NCBI RefSeq assembly: GCF_039655865.1
Contig: NZ_JBBYXL010000002.1
Span: 310,001-374,000, forward strand
Length of the DNA stretch: 64,000 nucleotides
DNA from: Prosthecobacter sp. SYSU 5D2
Lineage (GTDB): Bacteria > Verrucomicrobiota > Verrucomicrobiia > Verrucomicrobiales > Verrucomicrobiaceae
Direction: 5' to 3'
The position numbers were made by a program, and so were the translations under genes. The notes beneath the pieces were generated by a model. It did not search any database, was not told the DNA's origin, and worked only from the letters and a program-made list of their open reading frames with translations. Of this stretch, positions 26,938-35,763 are shown one piece after another. The first letter of the stretch is position 1. Every line of letters begins with the position of its first letter.

Positions 26938-29565
26938 GTGACATATCAAGTGCGTTCCAGATCCTGGTGGGGGCTTGCCACAGCGGCAGGGGTCATTCTC
27001 ATCATCCCGCTGGTCATGGGTTTCCTGCTTTTGGAACAGTCCCGGCAGGCGGAGGCCAGTTATGAAAAAGTGCAGCACACCCATGAGGTAAGGGAAAAGC
27101 TCGAGGCGATCCGTGACCTCGCCCGGGATGCGGAGAGCGTGCAGCGCGCTTTTTTGCTGACCCGGAATGCCGGCTTTGAGACAGATTTTCGTGCCCTCAT
27201 TCAGTCCAGCCCCCGTCTAGTACAGGAGTTTAAAAACCTGATTCAGGACAATGCGGAGCAGACGGCCCAGTTCGGAAAATGCCTCATAATCCTGCAGGAT
27301 CGCCTGCGGTCGCTCAGCGCCAATGCCAGGGATGTGACCACTTTGGATAAGGAGAGCCTGCTCAAGCGGCTCATGTTAGGTGCTCAAAAATCAGCCGAGC
27401 TGGAGACGCAAATCGCCAAGATGGACCGCGAGGAGTTGCGCCTGCTGAATCTGCGCACCGCACGGTTTGTAGAAGCGAACAAGTCCTTCCGCAATATCGC
27501 GGGCTGGACGGTGGCGGGCGGTTTGGTTGTTCTTTTGGCCGTGGGGACCATGCTTTTCCAGGAAAACCGCGCGCGGGCCCAGTATGAGGTAAAACTGGCC
27601 GATGCCCGCGATGCCGCCCTGGATGCGGTGAAGACAACGTCCGCCTTTGTGGCCTCCGTCAGTCATGAGATCCGCACGCCTATGAATGGCGTGCTGGGAA
27701 CGGCAGATCTGCTGTTGCGGGATGTCTCCCTCACGCCCAAACAGCGCGATGGGCTGGACACCATCCGCACATCAGGCCGCTCCCTGCTGGCCATTATCAA
27801 TGACATCCTGGATCTGTCGAAGTTGCAGGCCGGAGAGATGGCCTTCATCAACGAGCCTTTTTCCCCCGCCGCAGTGGTGGAGGAGGTCATCAGTCTTTTT
27901 GCCTCCACCACTGCGCGCAAAGGGCTGGAACTCACCTCCCATCTCTCTCCCGATGTGCCGCTGCAGATGCGTGGCGACCGCCTGCGGCTGCGGCAGATCC
28001 TGCTGAATCTGGTGTCCAACAGCGTTAAGTTTACTGAGCACGGTGGCGTCACTGTCCATGTGGTCCGGCGGCGGGAGGTGGAGTCGGATGGCCGGGTCTG
28101 CCTGCGGTTCGATGTCAGCGATACGGGCCCAGGCATCGCCAAGGAAGTGCAGAACCGCTTGTTCCAGCCCTTTGCCCAGGTGGATGTGAAGCTGGCCCAG
28201 CGGCATGGCGGAACCGGACTTGGCCTGGCCGTTTCGCGTGAACTGGTACAGCGGATGAACGGGGTGATGAGTGTGGAAAGCACCCTCGGCCACGGTGCCA
28301 CTTTTTGGTTCACCGCCGTGTTTGGGGAGGTGGATAACATGACCGTGGCCCGCACCCTGGAATCCCGGCCGCTGCTCATTTTAGAAAACCGTCCCATGAC
28401 GGCAGATGCGCTGCAGACTCATGCAACGGCCTGGGGGCTGAATCCGCGCATCTACGGCCGGATAGACGAGGTGCCTGCGGAGTCACCTTGGGAGGCTGAA
28501 CCACCTGTGCAGGCCGTGATCATTGGCTCCAGCGTGGCCCGGGATTGGTTGGACTCCTTGCGCCGGCTGCGCAGCCGTGACTGGCTGGCATCCGTTCCGG
28601 TCTTTGTCATGACCGATCAGGAGGAACTGAATGATGATCAGTTGAAGCAAGAATCCATCGCAGGAATGCTGAACTACCCGTTTCGGCCATCGGAGCTATA
28701 TGACCGCCTCGCCGGCGTGGCTGAGCCAAAAGCCCCCATCCACCTGCCAGACCGTCTGGAACTGGCTCCTGCGCGCCTCATTGTGGCTGATGACAACCCG
28801 GTCAATCAGCGCGTGATACGCAATCAGCTGGAACACCTCGGCATGGAAGTTGTCCTCTGCAGCGATGGCCTGGAGGCGGTCGCCCGGGTGCAGGAAGAGG
28901 CTGGCGTGCTTGTACTGATGGATTGCCAGATGCCGGAGATGGATGGCTTTGAGGCCACCCGCACCATCCGCCAGTGGGAGCACAGCCTGGGGCGCAAGCC
29001 CATCCCCATCATCGCCGTCACTGCCCATGTCATGAGCGGGGATGCGGAGCAATGTCTGCAATCCGGGATGAACGCCTACCTGTCCAAGCCTGTAGAACTG
29101 GACCGCCTGCAGCAGATGCTTTTCACCTGGCTGCCCCGCACCGGCAGTGCCTCCGCAAATGGCTCCGGCAGCCTGAAAACCTCCATCTCCCCAACCATGG
29201 CCGACCCCGTCCCGGTCAATGAGGCACAACTGCGCGGTTGCCTCACCGGAGAGCCCGAGCTGGATGCAGACCTCGTCCAGATGGCGGTCACCCAGGTCGC
29301 CGAGACACTGGTAAAAATGAAAACTGCCCTCCAGGAAGGATCGGACGCGGCTTGGCGGCAGGCCGCGCACCGGGCCCGGGGCTCCTGCGGCACGATGGGT
29401 TTCTCTTTCATCGCCGAGTTGTTTCAGGTGGCTGAGTTTGAGGCCACCAGCCAGGAGGCGCGCAACCGCGTGCTGGCAGATCTTCACGAGGCCCTGCCCG
29501 CCCTGGTGGCCAGGTTGGCCGCACTGGATTTCACCGCCACCCTCCCGTCGCTGACCGAGACCTGA
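26938..29565 (+). CDS. Hybrid sensor histidine kinase with CHASE3-like sensor, receivers and HPt
   Basis: The protein has 875 residues from a GTG start. Two membrane helices (about 13-31 and 186-206) flank a helical CHASE3-like periplasmic domain. HisKA follows, with the phospho-acceptor His at about 243 in SVSHEIRTPMNG. The HATPase domain has the N box NLVSNSVKFTE, DTGPGIA and GGTGLGLAVS. At about 475-600 a receiver-like domain lacks the acceptor Asp (VIIGSSVA in its place) and the conserved Lys. A complete receiver follows, with DD near 620, Asp about 662 in VLMDCQMPEMDGF and Lys in LSKPVEL. The C-terminal HPt carries His about 811 in AAHRARGSCGTMG. The protein can therefore run an internal His-Asp-His relay and pass phosphate to a separate receiver. 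The stand-alone response regulator at 35201-35578 is the obvious candidate. The next gene starts 6 bases after the stop. Confidence 0.92.
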   Translation: MTYQVRSRSWWGLATAAGVILIIPLVMGFLLLEQSRQAEASYEKVQHTHEVREKLEAIRDLARDAESVQRAFLLTRNAGFETDFRALIQSSPRLVQEFKNLIQDNAEQTAQFGKCLIILQDRLRSLSANARDVTTLDKESLLKRLMLGAQKSAELETQIAKMDREELRLLNLRTARFVEANKSFRNIAGWTVAGGLVVLLAVGTMLFQENRARAQYEVKLADARDAALDAVKTTSAFVASVSHEIRTPMNGVLGTADLLLRDVSLTPKQRDGLDTIRTSGRSLLAIINDILDLSKLQAGEMAFINEPFSPAAVVEEVISLFASTTARKGLELTSHLSPDVPLQMRGDRLRLRQILLNLVSNSVKFTEHGGVTVHVVRRREVESDGRVCLRFDVSDTGPGIAKEVQNRLFQPFAQVDVKLAQRHGGTGLGLAVSRELVQRMNGVMSVESTLGHGATFWFTAVFGEVDNMTVARTLESRPLLILENRPMTADALQTHATAWGLNPRIYGRIDEVPAESPWEAEPPVQAVIIGSSVARDWLDSLRRLRSRDWLASVPVFVMTDQEELNDDQLKQESIAGMLNYPFRPSELYDRLAGVAEPKAPIHLPDRLELAPARLIVADDNPVNQRVIRNQLEHLGMEVVLCSDGLEAVARVQEEAGVLVLMDCQMPEMDGFEATRTIRQWEHSLGRKPIPIIAVTAHVMSGDAEQCLQSGMNAYLSKPVELDRLQQMLFTWLPRTGSASANGSGSLKTSISPTMADPVPVNEAQLRGCLTGEPELDADLVQMAVTQVAETLVKMKTALQEGSDAAWRQAAHRARGSCGTMGFSFIAELFQVAEFEATSQEARNRVLADLHEALPALVARLAALDFTATLPSLTET

Positions 29566-29571
29566 TTTCCA

Positions 29572-31332
29572 ATGTTCTTTACACATCCCCAGGCTGTTTT
29601 TATCCCGGGAAGGACACTGTTTTTTCTGGGCTTCCTGCTGCCACTCGCCATGACCGGCCAGACTTCCCCCCACGAGTTAAGCCTGCGGGAACTGCCCCTT
29701 GGGGAGCGCCCGCCGGCTGCACTGGCCCCCTGGCAGCGCATGCTCACCCCCAGCGGAGTATGGAGGGTGCTGGAGGTCAGTCACGGCCGCACCCCCGGCA
29801 GTCTGGACATCCCCGCTGGCACCATCCTCTGGGCCGGGGTGTATCCTGAGTCCCTCGTTGAGAGTGTGGCATCAGGGTTGCAAATCATCGGCGACATCGC
29901 TGCTCCCGTCCCCGTCGTGGAAGAGCTGACGCCGCTGAAGCAGGATGCCCAATCACTCACGGTGCCCCCTGGTCTGAACCTCGCCCGCCTGATGCAGTGG
30001 ACAGCCTTTGGCGTGGAAGAGCGTGTCAGGGCTGAGGACGAGGCGGACAACACCCGATGGAGCATGGCCGTGGGTAGGAAACCTGGCGGCCTGTACAGTT
30101 CCGCACTGTGGCGTCTGCCCCGCTGGCCGGAGGGCGCCGCCTGGAAAATTTCCGTCACCCTCAGCGGCCAGGGGAGCGTGCAAGTGGGGCTGAGTGCCGA
30201 TATCGGGAAAGGCCATGGTGATCCACTCATCCTGGACGATCTGTCCCTCACCGCGCAGGGCAGCACCCACACTTGGCAGATCCCGGCAAAGTGGTTGCAG
30301 GCCCGCTCGCTGCGCCTGAGTTTGCTCTCTCATTCGGACCAGTCTGTAGCAGTGCAGATCCCCTCCGTCATCGCCACACCTCAGCCGGGGAAAAGACAGG
30401 AAACCGCTGCCGCCTGCCGCCTCGGCATCTGGGATTGGTCAGCCGATCCCGCCCGATGGATGCGCCTGCAACCCCTGTGGAAACAAGCAGGCATCCATGT
30501 CCTCCAGCTCGCCCTGCCCCGGCAAGCAGAGGGCTGCCTGGAGTCCTTGAAGCAACTGCAGAACGACGGATTTCATCTCACCGCAGTGGAGGGAGATCCC
30601 TATATGATCCTGCCGGAGGCCCTGCCCGCCGTGCTCGCCCGCCACCAGACTCTGGCCGGGTGGAAAGGACAGGGGCTGGATGCCGTGCAGTATGATGTGG
30701 AGCCCTACCTGCTGCCTGGTTTCCGCCTCCAGCCGGAGGCTTGGTATCACCAGTGGGCAGGCCTTTACCAGCAGATCTCCACCCTCGGGAAGATCCCTGT
30801 GGAGGCCGTGGTGCCGTTTTGGCTGCTGCAGCAAAAGGAAGGTCCAGCCCTGCTGGAAAAACTGGCCCGCACCAGCCACCGTATCGTCGTCATGAACTAC
30901 CGCAGCGACGTGGTGGAAGCCGCCGCCTGGGGTACGGCCTGGCTGGAGTGGGGCGCGAAGCATCGCCTGCCCGTATCCCTGGCCATCGAGTGCGGCCCTA
31001 TTCCCGATGTGCAACTGCGCACCTTCCGCACCGCCCCCTCAGGCCGTCTATGGGTGTCACCATGGCCGGGGCAGGGCACTGCGGTCATTCTTTATGCCGA
31101 TGCGGTGGCACCAGGCGAAGATGCACAGACGCTGGCGGAAGTCCGTCAAAGCCTTGTCCCAGGTGCCCGAACCACCTTGAAAGGCCAGCCTCCTGAAGCC
31201 GTGGCCGAGATGCTGCGCAGCCTGCAGGACGTGGCCCGGCAGATGAAGCTGCCCGCCGCCATGCAGCCGGAATTTCTGTTGCATGAGCCGGAAGAGGCTT
31301 TGTTAAACTACCTGGGCGAAAAGACGCCATGA
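29572..31332 (+). CDS. Secreted TIM-barrel-like protein, possible glycosidase of an exopolysaccharide locus
   Basis: The 586-residue protein has an N-terminal hydrophobic export signal (TLFFLGFLLPLAMTGQ). The first 280 residues look like a beta-sandwich. The C-terminal 300 carry barrel-like strands: LGIWDWS, GIHVLQLALP, GFHLTAVEGDP, LDAVQYDVEPYLLPGF, VEAVVPFWLL and HRIVVMNYRSD. The acidic pairs at strand ends (DVEPY, VEGDP, MNYRSD) are placed as in retaining glycoside hydrolases, but no named family is certain. It begins 6 bases after the hybrid kinase and ends 28 bases from the convergent glycosyltransferase gene. By analogy with PgaB or BcsZ it may trim or modify an exported polysaccharide; this is inference from context. 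Confidence 0.6.
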   Translation: MFFTHPQAVFIPGRTLFFLGFLLPLAMTGQTSPHELSLRELPLGERPPAALAPWQRMLTPSGVWRVLEVSHGRTPGSLDIPAGTILWAGVYPESLVESVASGLQIIGDIAAPVPVVEELTPLKQDAQSLTVPPGLNLARLMQWTAFGVEERVRAEDEADNTRWSMAVGRKPGGLYSSALWRLPRWPEGAAWKISVTLSGQGSVQVGLSADIGKGHGDPLILDDLSLTAQGSTHTWQIPAKWLQARSLRLSLLSHSDQSVAVQIPSVIATPQPGKRQETAAACRLGIWDWSADPARWMRLQPLWKQAGIHVLQLALPRQAEGCLESLKQLQNDGFHLTAVEGDPYMILPEALPAVLARHQTLAGWKGQGLDAVQYDVEPYLLPGFRLQPEAWYHQWAGLYQQISTLGKIPVEAVVPFWLLQQKEGPALLEKLARTSHRIVVMNYRSDVVEAAAWGTAWLEWGAKHRLPVSLAIECGPIPDVQLRTFRTAPSGRLWVSPWPGQGTAVILYADAVAPGEDAQTLAEVRQSLVPGARTTLKGQPPEAVAEMLRSLQDVARQMKLPAAMQPEFLLHEPEEALLNYLGEKTP

Positions 31333-31360
31333 GGGGGCAATGAGGGCTCCTTTGGCGGTC

Positions 31361-32797
31361 TCACGCAGCCTTGGTGAATCCCCGGCGCGGCATGTCTCCC
31401 CAGCCCTGTTTTTTGCGCAGGAACTGCCAGATACCCTTCACCCGCCACCAGCTGTTGAGCTGGCGGTAGCCGAAGTTTTCAACGATGGCTCCCATGCCCA
31501 GCCAGATCAGATCTCGCACCCGGCGGTGATGCTGGAGGGAAAGCTCCGCGATGATCATGGAGCTGAGGCTCAGGCAGAGGCCAAAGCCGAAGACTACCGC
31601 GCAATAGGCAATGAAAAACTCCAGGCTCAAGATGCCTGCCAGATAACACAGCGGTACCAGCAGCAGGCCTACTAGCTCCAGCAGCGGACTGATGATGTCA
31701 AACAGCACAAAGGAGGGCAGCGCCACCATGCCTACCGAACCATATTTCGGCCGCAACAGCATGTCGCGGTGCCGCCAAAGCGTATCGCACAGGCCACGCT
31801 GCCATCGCGTGCGCTGGCGGGACAGGATGTCCAGGGTGGATGGGGCCTCCGTCCAGCAGACGGGGTCCGGTACGTGCCAGACGGCGTGTTTCACGCCCGC
31901 TTCTCCTGCCCAGCGGTGCATGCGCACCACCAGTTCCATGTCCTCGCCCACGGTGCCGTGCTCATAGCCTCCCAGCTCTAGCAGCGTCTCCGTGCGGAAG
32001 ATACCGAAGGCACCGGAGATGATCGTCACGGACTGGGAGCGAGTCCACGCCATGCGAGTGAGCAGGAAAGCGCGAAGGTATTCCACGGTTTGAAAAAGTT
32101 CCACCCAGTGCCGGGGCGGGCGGACCTCCGTGATCTGACCGGCTTTGACACTGCATCCATTCACCACACGGATGGTGCCGCCCACGGCCATCGTTGTGTC
32201 TGGCGCATCAATGAAGGGGCGGACGGCCCGCAGCAGGGCGTCCGAATCCAGCAGCGAATCGGCATCCACGGAACAGACATAGGGGCAGTCGGACAGATCC
32301 ATGGCCGCGTTAAGGGCATCGGCCTTGCCGCCATTTTGCTTGTCCACGACCAGCAGGTTGGGGATTTCCTTGCAGGCATAGATGCCCCGGATGGGCTGGT
32401 AGGAGACTCGTCCAGGAATGGTTTTTTGGACGGGATGCAGAGAGAAAGCTTCAATCAACCGCGCCAGGGTCCTGTCCTTGGACCCGTCATTGACCACGAT
32501 GATTTCATACTCAGGATACTTCAGAGTCAGCATGGAGCGCAGGCTTTCCACAATGGTGGCCTCCTCATTGTAGCCCGGAACCAGCAGGGAGACGCGCGGG
32601 GTGGCCTGGGAATTCAGCAGCCACCACTCCCGCAGGCGGGAGGCGCGGCTGCGCGAGTGCATGAACTCCGGTACCGCCCGGCACAAATGAAGCAGGTAGA
32701 TGCTGTTCTGTACCGTTTGTAAAAGCAGGATGAAAGTGGCGGCCACCCAGATGGAGCCAGTGAACCAGATAGATTGTGTCCAGTCCGTGTCCGTCAT
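31361..32797 (-). CDS. Membrane GT2 processive polysaccharide synthase
   Basis: The 478-residue protein has one N-terminal membrane helix (about 13-33), a cytoplasmic GT-A domain and two to three C-terminal helices. GT2 hallmarks are VPGYNEE, NDGSKD, the DAD of CSVDADSLL, a catalytic-base ED in GTVGEDMEL, and the processivity motif QRTRW. These match PgaC/NfrB/BcsA-type synthases that polymerise and extrude a glycan. No PilZ domain is present, so cyclic-di-GMP control is not visible here. The start ATG overlaps the TGA of the HEAT gene (ATGA), the last step in a coupled four-gene operon. The sugar nucleotide used cannot be told from sequence. Confidence 0.9.
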   Translation of the reverse strand: MTDTDWTQSIWFTGSIWVAATFILLLQTVQNSIYLLHLCRAVPEFMHSRSRASRLREWWLLNSQATPRVSLLVPGYNEEATIVESLRSMLTLKYPEYEIIVVNDGSKDRTLARLIEAFSLHPVQKTIPGRVSYQPIRGIYACKEIPNLLVVDKQNGGKADALNAAMDLSDCPYVCSVDADSLLDSDALLRAVRPFIDAPDTTMAVGGTIRVVNGCSVKAGQITEVRPPRHWVELFQTVEYLRAFLLTRMAWTRSQSVTIISGAFGIFRTETLLELGGYEHGTVGEDMELVVRMHRWAGEAGVKHAVWHVPDPVCWTEAPSTLDILSRQRTRWQRGLCDTLWRHRDMLLRPKYGSVGMVALPSFVLFDIISPLLELVGLLLVPLCYLAGILSLEFFIAYCAVVFGFGLCLSLSSMIIAELSLQHHRRVRDLIWLGMGAIVENFGYRQLNSWWRVKGIWQFLRKKQGWGDMPRRGFTKAA

Positions 32798-33870
32798 GCG
32801 GTTGCCTCCAGGGTTGAGATGGGCAGCAGGGGAGACGTGATCTCCCGGATCAGCGCCTGGACCAGGGAATCCTCAGGCGGCTGGTCCCGCAGCCTTTGCC
32901 AGGCCCGTCCACCCACTTTGGCCAGTCCATGCACGGCCTGGCGTTTCACCTCGTAATTTTCATCCAGGACCAGATTTTCCAGCCATTGCAGGGCTTCTGT
33001 ATCCGGCCCCATGCTCACCAGATAATGCGCAGCGGCCAGGCGCACTTTAGGACTGGGATCTTGTGCCAGCAGGCCCACCCTGGAAATTTGCATCGGGTCC
33101 CCCAGCCGCTCCAATGCCAGCACTGCGGCGGCCCGCACCGCTGGGGCGGCATCCTGCAACTGTGTGGCGATGAGGTCAGAGTGTGCCAGATCCCCAGCGG
33201 CGGAAAGCCCGTCCAGCAACAGCACGCGCAGCCTTGGGGTGGCGGCCCCCGGTAGCAGCCGTGCCAGTTCCTGGCTGCGCCCTGGGGCAAGCATGCGCAC
33301 GACATCCCGCAGACGGTCTGAGGCCAGGGCGTCCTTTTCCTCCAGAGACTCCAGCACCTCCCTCACTCCCAGGCCTGTGGGACCTCGCAAAGCCAGCGCA
33401 TAAGCGGCCTCCATACGCACCTCCTTAGCCTCGTCCTGCAGAGCCAGCCGCAGTGCTGCATTCACCGCAGGACTTTCTCCCGTCCAGCCCAGTAGCGCAC
33501 AGCCGCGCAGGCGTGAGGTGACGTGTCTCTGCCGCAGCAGCCGCAGGCCAAAGTCAGCGCCCCCAATATGGACCAGGATCTCCCGCAACTGATCCCGGTA
33601 CTGTCCGCGAAAGCGCTCCATCAGATCCCGCAGCAGGCTCAGCACCGCTTCCATCTCATTGCCGCCGCGCACCTTTGGAAGGCTGGTCACAGAAGTCTCC
33701 ATCTCCAGCACCGGCAGCAGTTTCAGCAGCCATTCATCCGCCATGACCACCCGCCGGGCCCGCTGACGGTTGTCCACCAGCCGGTAGCCCAGCAAGACCA
33801 TCCACAAGACCAAAGCCAGCGCCAGCAGAGCCAGGGCGGCACAAGTGAGAATAAAAAGTCCTGATTCCAT
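32794..33870 (-). CDS. Membrane-anchored HEAT-repeat protein
   Basis: The product is 358 residues from the ATG at 33868-33870 (MESGLFIL), which leads straight into a single membrane helix of about 25 residues. A longer upstream frame overlaps the YaiO-like gene and has no membrane logic. After the helix come roughly six helical repeats of about 31 residues with HEAT/Armadillo character (ALxLALQDEAKEVRMEAAYAL, APAVRAAAVLALERLG, SPKVRLAAAHYLVSMG, NYEVKRQAVHGLAKVG). Such repeats form scaffolds. It lies 20 bases after the YaiO-like gene and overlaps the GT2 synthase by 4 bases, so a bridging role between synthase and exporter is likely, though inferred. Confidence 0.82.
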   Translation of the reverse strand: MESGLFILTCAALALLALALVLWMVLLGYRLVDNRQRARRVVMADEWLLKLLPVLEMETSVTSLPKVRGGNEMEAVLSLLRDLMERFRGQYRDQLREILVHIGGADFGLRLLRQRHVTSRLRGCALLGWTGESPAVNAALRLALQDEAKEVRMEAAYALALRGPTGLGVREVLESLEEKDALASDRLRDVVRMLAPGRSQELARLLPGAATPRLRVLLLDGLSAAGDLAHSDLIATQLQDAAPAVRAAAVLALERLGDPMQISRVGLLAQDPSPKVRLAAAHYLVSMGPDTEALQWLENLVLDENYEVKRQAVHGLAKVGGRAWQRLRDQPPEDSLVQALIREITSPLLPISTLEATA

Positions 33871-33890
33871 AAGCGGCCACCCGAATTGAC

Positions 33891-35204
33891 TCAGAAAAAG
33901 CAGGTCAGCCCCACAGCCAGCCCATACCGCACCAGGCGGTCCTGGACATCCTCCCGTTCGAAATCCAGGCGCACCTGCCAGCGCTCCGTCAACGGCACAG
34001 TTACTCCGGCAAAGACCGTCCAGGAGGGGATGGCGCGTTCTGTATTCAGCGTCTGATTCGTCAGGGACTCCACGGCGCTCCCCGCACCCAGCCGGAACTG
34101 AAGACGGTCCCGCGGTTCCCACGCCACAAAGGCCAGCCAGCCGTCCGCACTCAGCCCGCTGTCATAGGCGAAGTGCAGCCAGCGTGCATTCAGGGTCCAG
34201 TGGCGTGCGAGGCGCTGCTCCCAGCCAACACGGCTGACCAAAAGACCGGAGACGGCGTAGTCCGCCCAGCGGCCCTCAATCAGCAGCCAGCCCTCATCCA
34301 GAAAACCCAGGTCGTCAAACACACGCCAGCGCAGGGAGGCATCTGCATACCAGTCCGCGCTGAAGTCCGCATCCGGTGTCACCCCACCGTAAAGGGTGGC
34401 CTGCAGACTGGGCAGCACCTGCCCGCCCAAGCCCACTTCCCAGGTCTCATCCTGCAGGCCAAAACGCTCCCCCACCTCCGTGCGGAGCCAGGCATCCCAG
34501 CCCAGCACCTTCTGCCCATACGAGGCATAGATGCTCCACCATTCATCCCTTTCACCCTGGGTAAAGGTGCTGCCTGTCATTCCCATATCCACCCGCTGCC
34601 GCGGTTGGGATTTCAGCCCGTCCAGGCGGCGTTGTACATCCGGGGATACCTCCACTTGCAGAGCCCGCTCATAAAGGGAGCGCGCCTCATCGGTCTTTTG
34701 CGCCTCTGCTTCCAGATCTCCCAGCCCCGTCAGCGCATCAATCTGGCGTGGGTCTGTTTGCAAAATGGCCTCATAACGGTGCCTCGCTTCCGCCCGATCA
34801 CCGCGCCATCCTGCCACGCGACTGCGCATCACGGCCACATCGAGATTATCCGGGAACTCCGCCTCCAGCTTCACCAGCCGCTCGTCCGCCCCGGCATAGT
34901 CCTCCATCCAGGCCAGCACCCGGGCCTCACCCAGGCGCAGATCGAAATCCTGCGGGGCCAGGCTCAATCCCCGCCCCAGGGCCACCCGGGCCTCCTCATG
35001 CCGCTTCAGCCAGCCCAGCACCGTGCCGTAGTGATACCAGGCTTCTACATTCTGCGGAGCTGCGGCCGTGGCTTGTCCCAGCAGGAGCGCTGCTTCCTCG
35101 TGACGTCCGGCCTTTTTCGCCTCCAGGCCATCCTCATAGACGCCCCCCCAGAGAACCTGGACGGACATCACCCATGCGACCAGGAGCGCAAGTTTCAGCT
35201 TCAT
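33891..35204 (-). CDS. TPR + outer-membrane beta-barrel protein (YaiO-like)
   Basis: The 437-residue protein has an N-terminal signal peptide ending near VLWGG. Residues 20-195 are TPR units (AAALLLGQATAAAPQNVEAWYHYG-like, with ALTGLGDLEAEAQ and ARSLYERALQV). Residues 205-437 alternate polar and aromatic residues in amphipathic strands and end in LAVGLTCFF, with a terminal Phe typical of BAM-inserted outer-membrane proteins. This TPR-plus-barrel layout is that of YaiO and, more distantly, PgaA and BcsC, which export polysaccharides. The start ATG overlaps the response-regulator stop (ATGA). It is probably the outer-membrane pore for the GT2 product. Confidence 0.85.
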   Translation of the reverse strand: MKLKLALLVAWVMSVQVLWGGVYEDGLEAKKAGRHEEAALLLGQATAAAPQNVEAWYHYGTVLGWLKRHEEARVALGRGLSLAPQDFDLRLGEARVLAWMEDYAGADERLVKLEAEFPDNLDVAVMRSRVAGWRGDRAEARHRYEAILQTDPRQIDALTGLGDLEAEAQKTDEARSLYERALQVEVSPDVQRRLDGLKSQPRQRVDMGMTGSTFTQGERDEWWSIYASYGQKVLGWDAWLRTEVGERFGLQDETWEVGLGGQVLPSLQATLYGGVTPDADFSADWYADASLRWRVFDDLGFLDEGWLLIEGRWADYAVSGLLVSRVGWEQRLARHWTLNARWLHFAYDSGLSADGWLAFVAWEPRDRLQFRLGAGSAVESLTNQTLNTERAIPSWTVFAGVTVPLTERWQVRLDFEREDVQDRLVRYGLAVGLTCFF

Positions 35205-35578
35205 GCAGCGGCCTCCTCCGGCACCAGCTTGGCCACCCGGGCCAGCAGCTCTGTGGGGCTGAAGGGTTTGGTAAGATAGTCATTCGCCCCATCATCCAGT
35301 GCGCCGACGACATCGGCATCCCGGTTCTTGGCGGAGAGCATTAATACCGGCGTGGCCGCAAAGGTGGCATCCTGCCGCAGTTCCCTTAGCGTCGCAAAGC
35401 CGTCCATCACCGGCATCATCCCATCCAGAATAATGAGGGCGGGCCGGGTTTCGCGGGCCAGACGCAGGGCTTCTTCACCATCGAAAGCGGAAACCATCTG
35501 CCACTCCTGCTGCCCGAGCTTGAAACCCAGTACACGATGCAGGAGCGGATCATCATCGGCGAGTAAAACAGTCTTCAT
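35201..35578 (-). CDS. Stand-alone response regulator receiver
   Basis: The 125-residue protein is a single receiver domain with no output domain. The acidic pair is in LADDDPL, the phospho-acceptor Asp is in LIILDGMMPVMDG (about residue 53), and the conserved Lys is in YLTKPFSP. It heads a tightly overlapping operon with the YaiO-like, HEAT and GT2 genes. The absence of a DNA-binding domain means it should act by protein contact, perhaps on the HEAT scaffold or synthase. The hybrid kinase with HPt about 6 kb away is the likely phosphodonor. Confidence 0.92.
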   Translation of the reverse strand: MKTVLLADDDPLLHRVLGFKLGQQEWQMVSAFDGEEALRLARETRPALIILDGMMPVMDGFATLRELRQDATFAATPVLMLSAKNRDADVVGALDDGANDYLTKPFSPTELLARVAKLVPEEAAA

Positions 35579-35763
35579 AACAGTAAACTATTGCATTAAC
35601 CATAATAGTTGTCAGTCAAAATGCATCCATTCAGCTTTATTTGAAGTTAAGTCATTGCATCAAATTTGTATTTGCTATGATTTTTATTATTTGGTCATCC
35701 ACACTTTCTGACTGACAAGGCAATGGCTCTGGACTCTCTGTGGACAACTGATGACTTTCTCCC
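35579..35763. promoter_or_regulatory. AT-rich divergent intergenic region with a 10-bp dyad
   Basis: This region lies between the response-regulator operon (minus) and the permease gene (plus). It is distinctly AT-rich compared with its neighbours. A perfect inverted repeat TTGTCAGTCA (35609-35618) / TGACTGACAA (35709-35718) brackets a 90-base AT-rich core. It probably holds the promoters of both directions; no clear -35/-10 pair can be assigned by eye. Confidence 0.45.
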
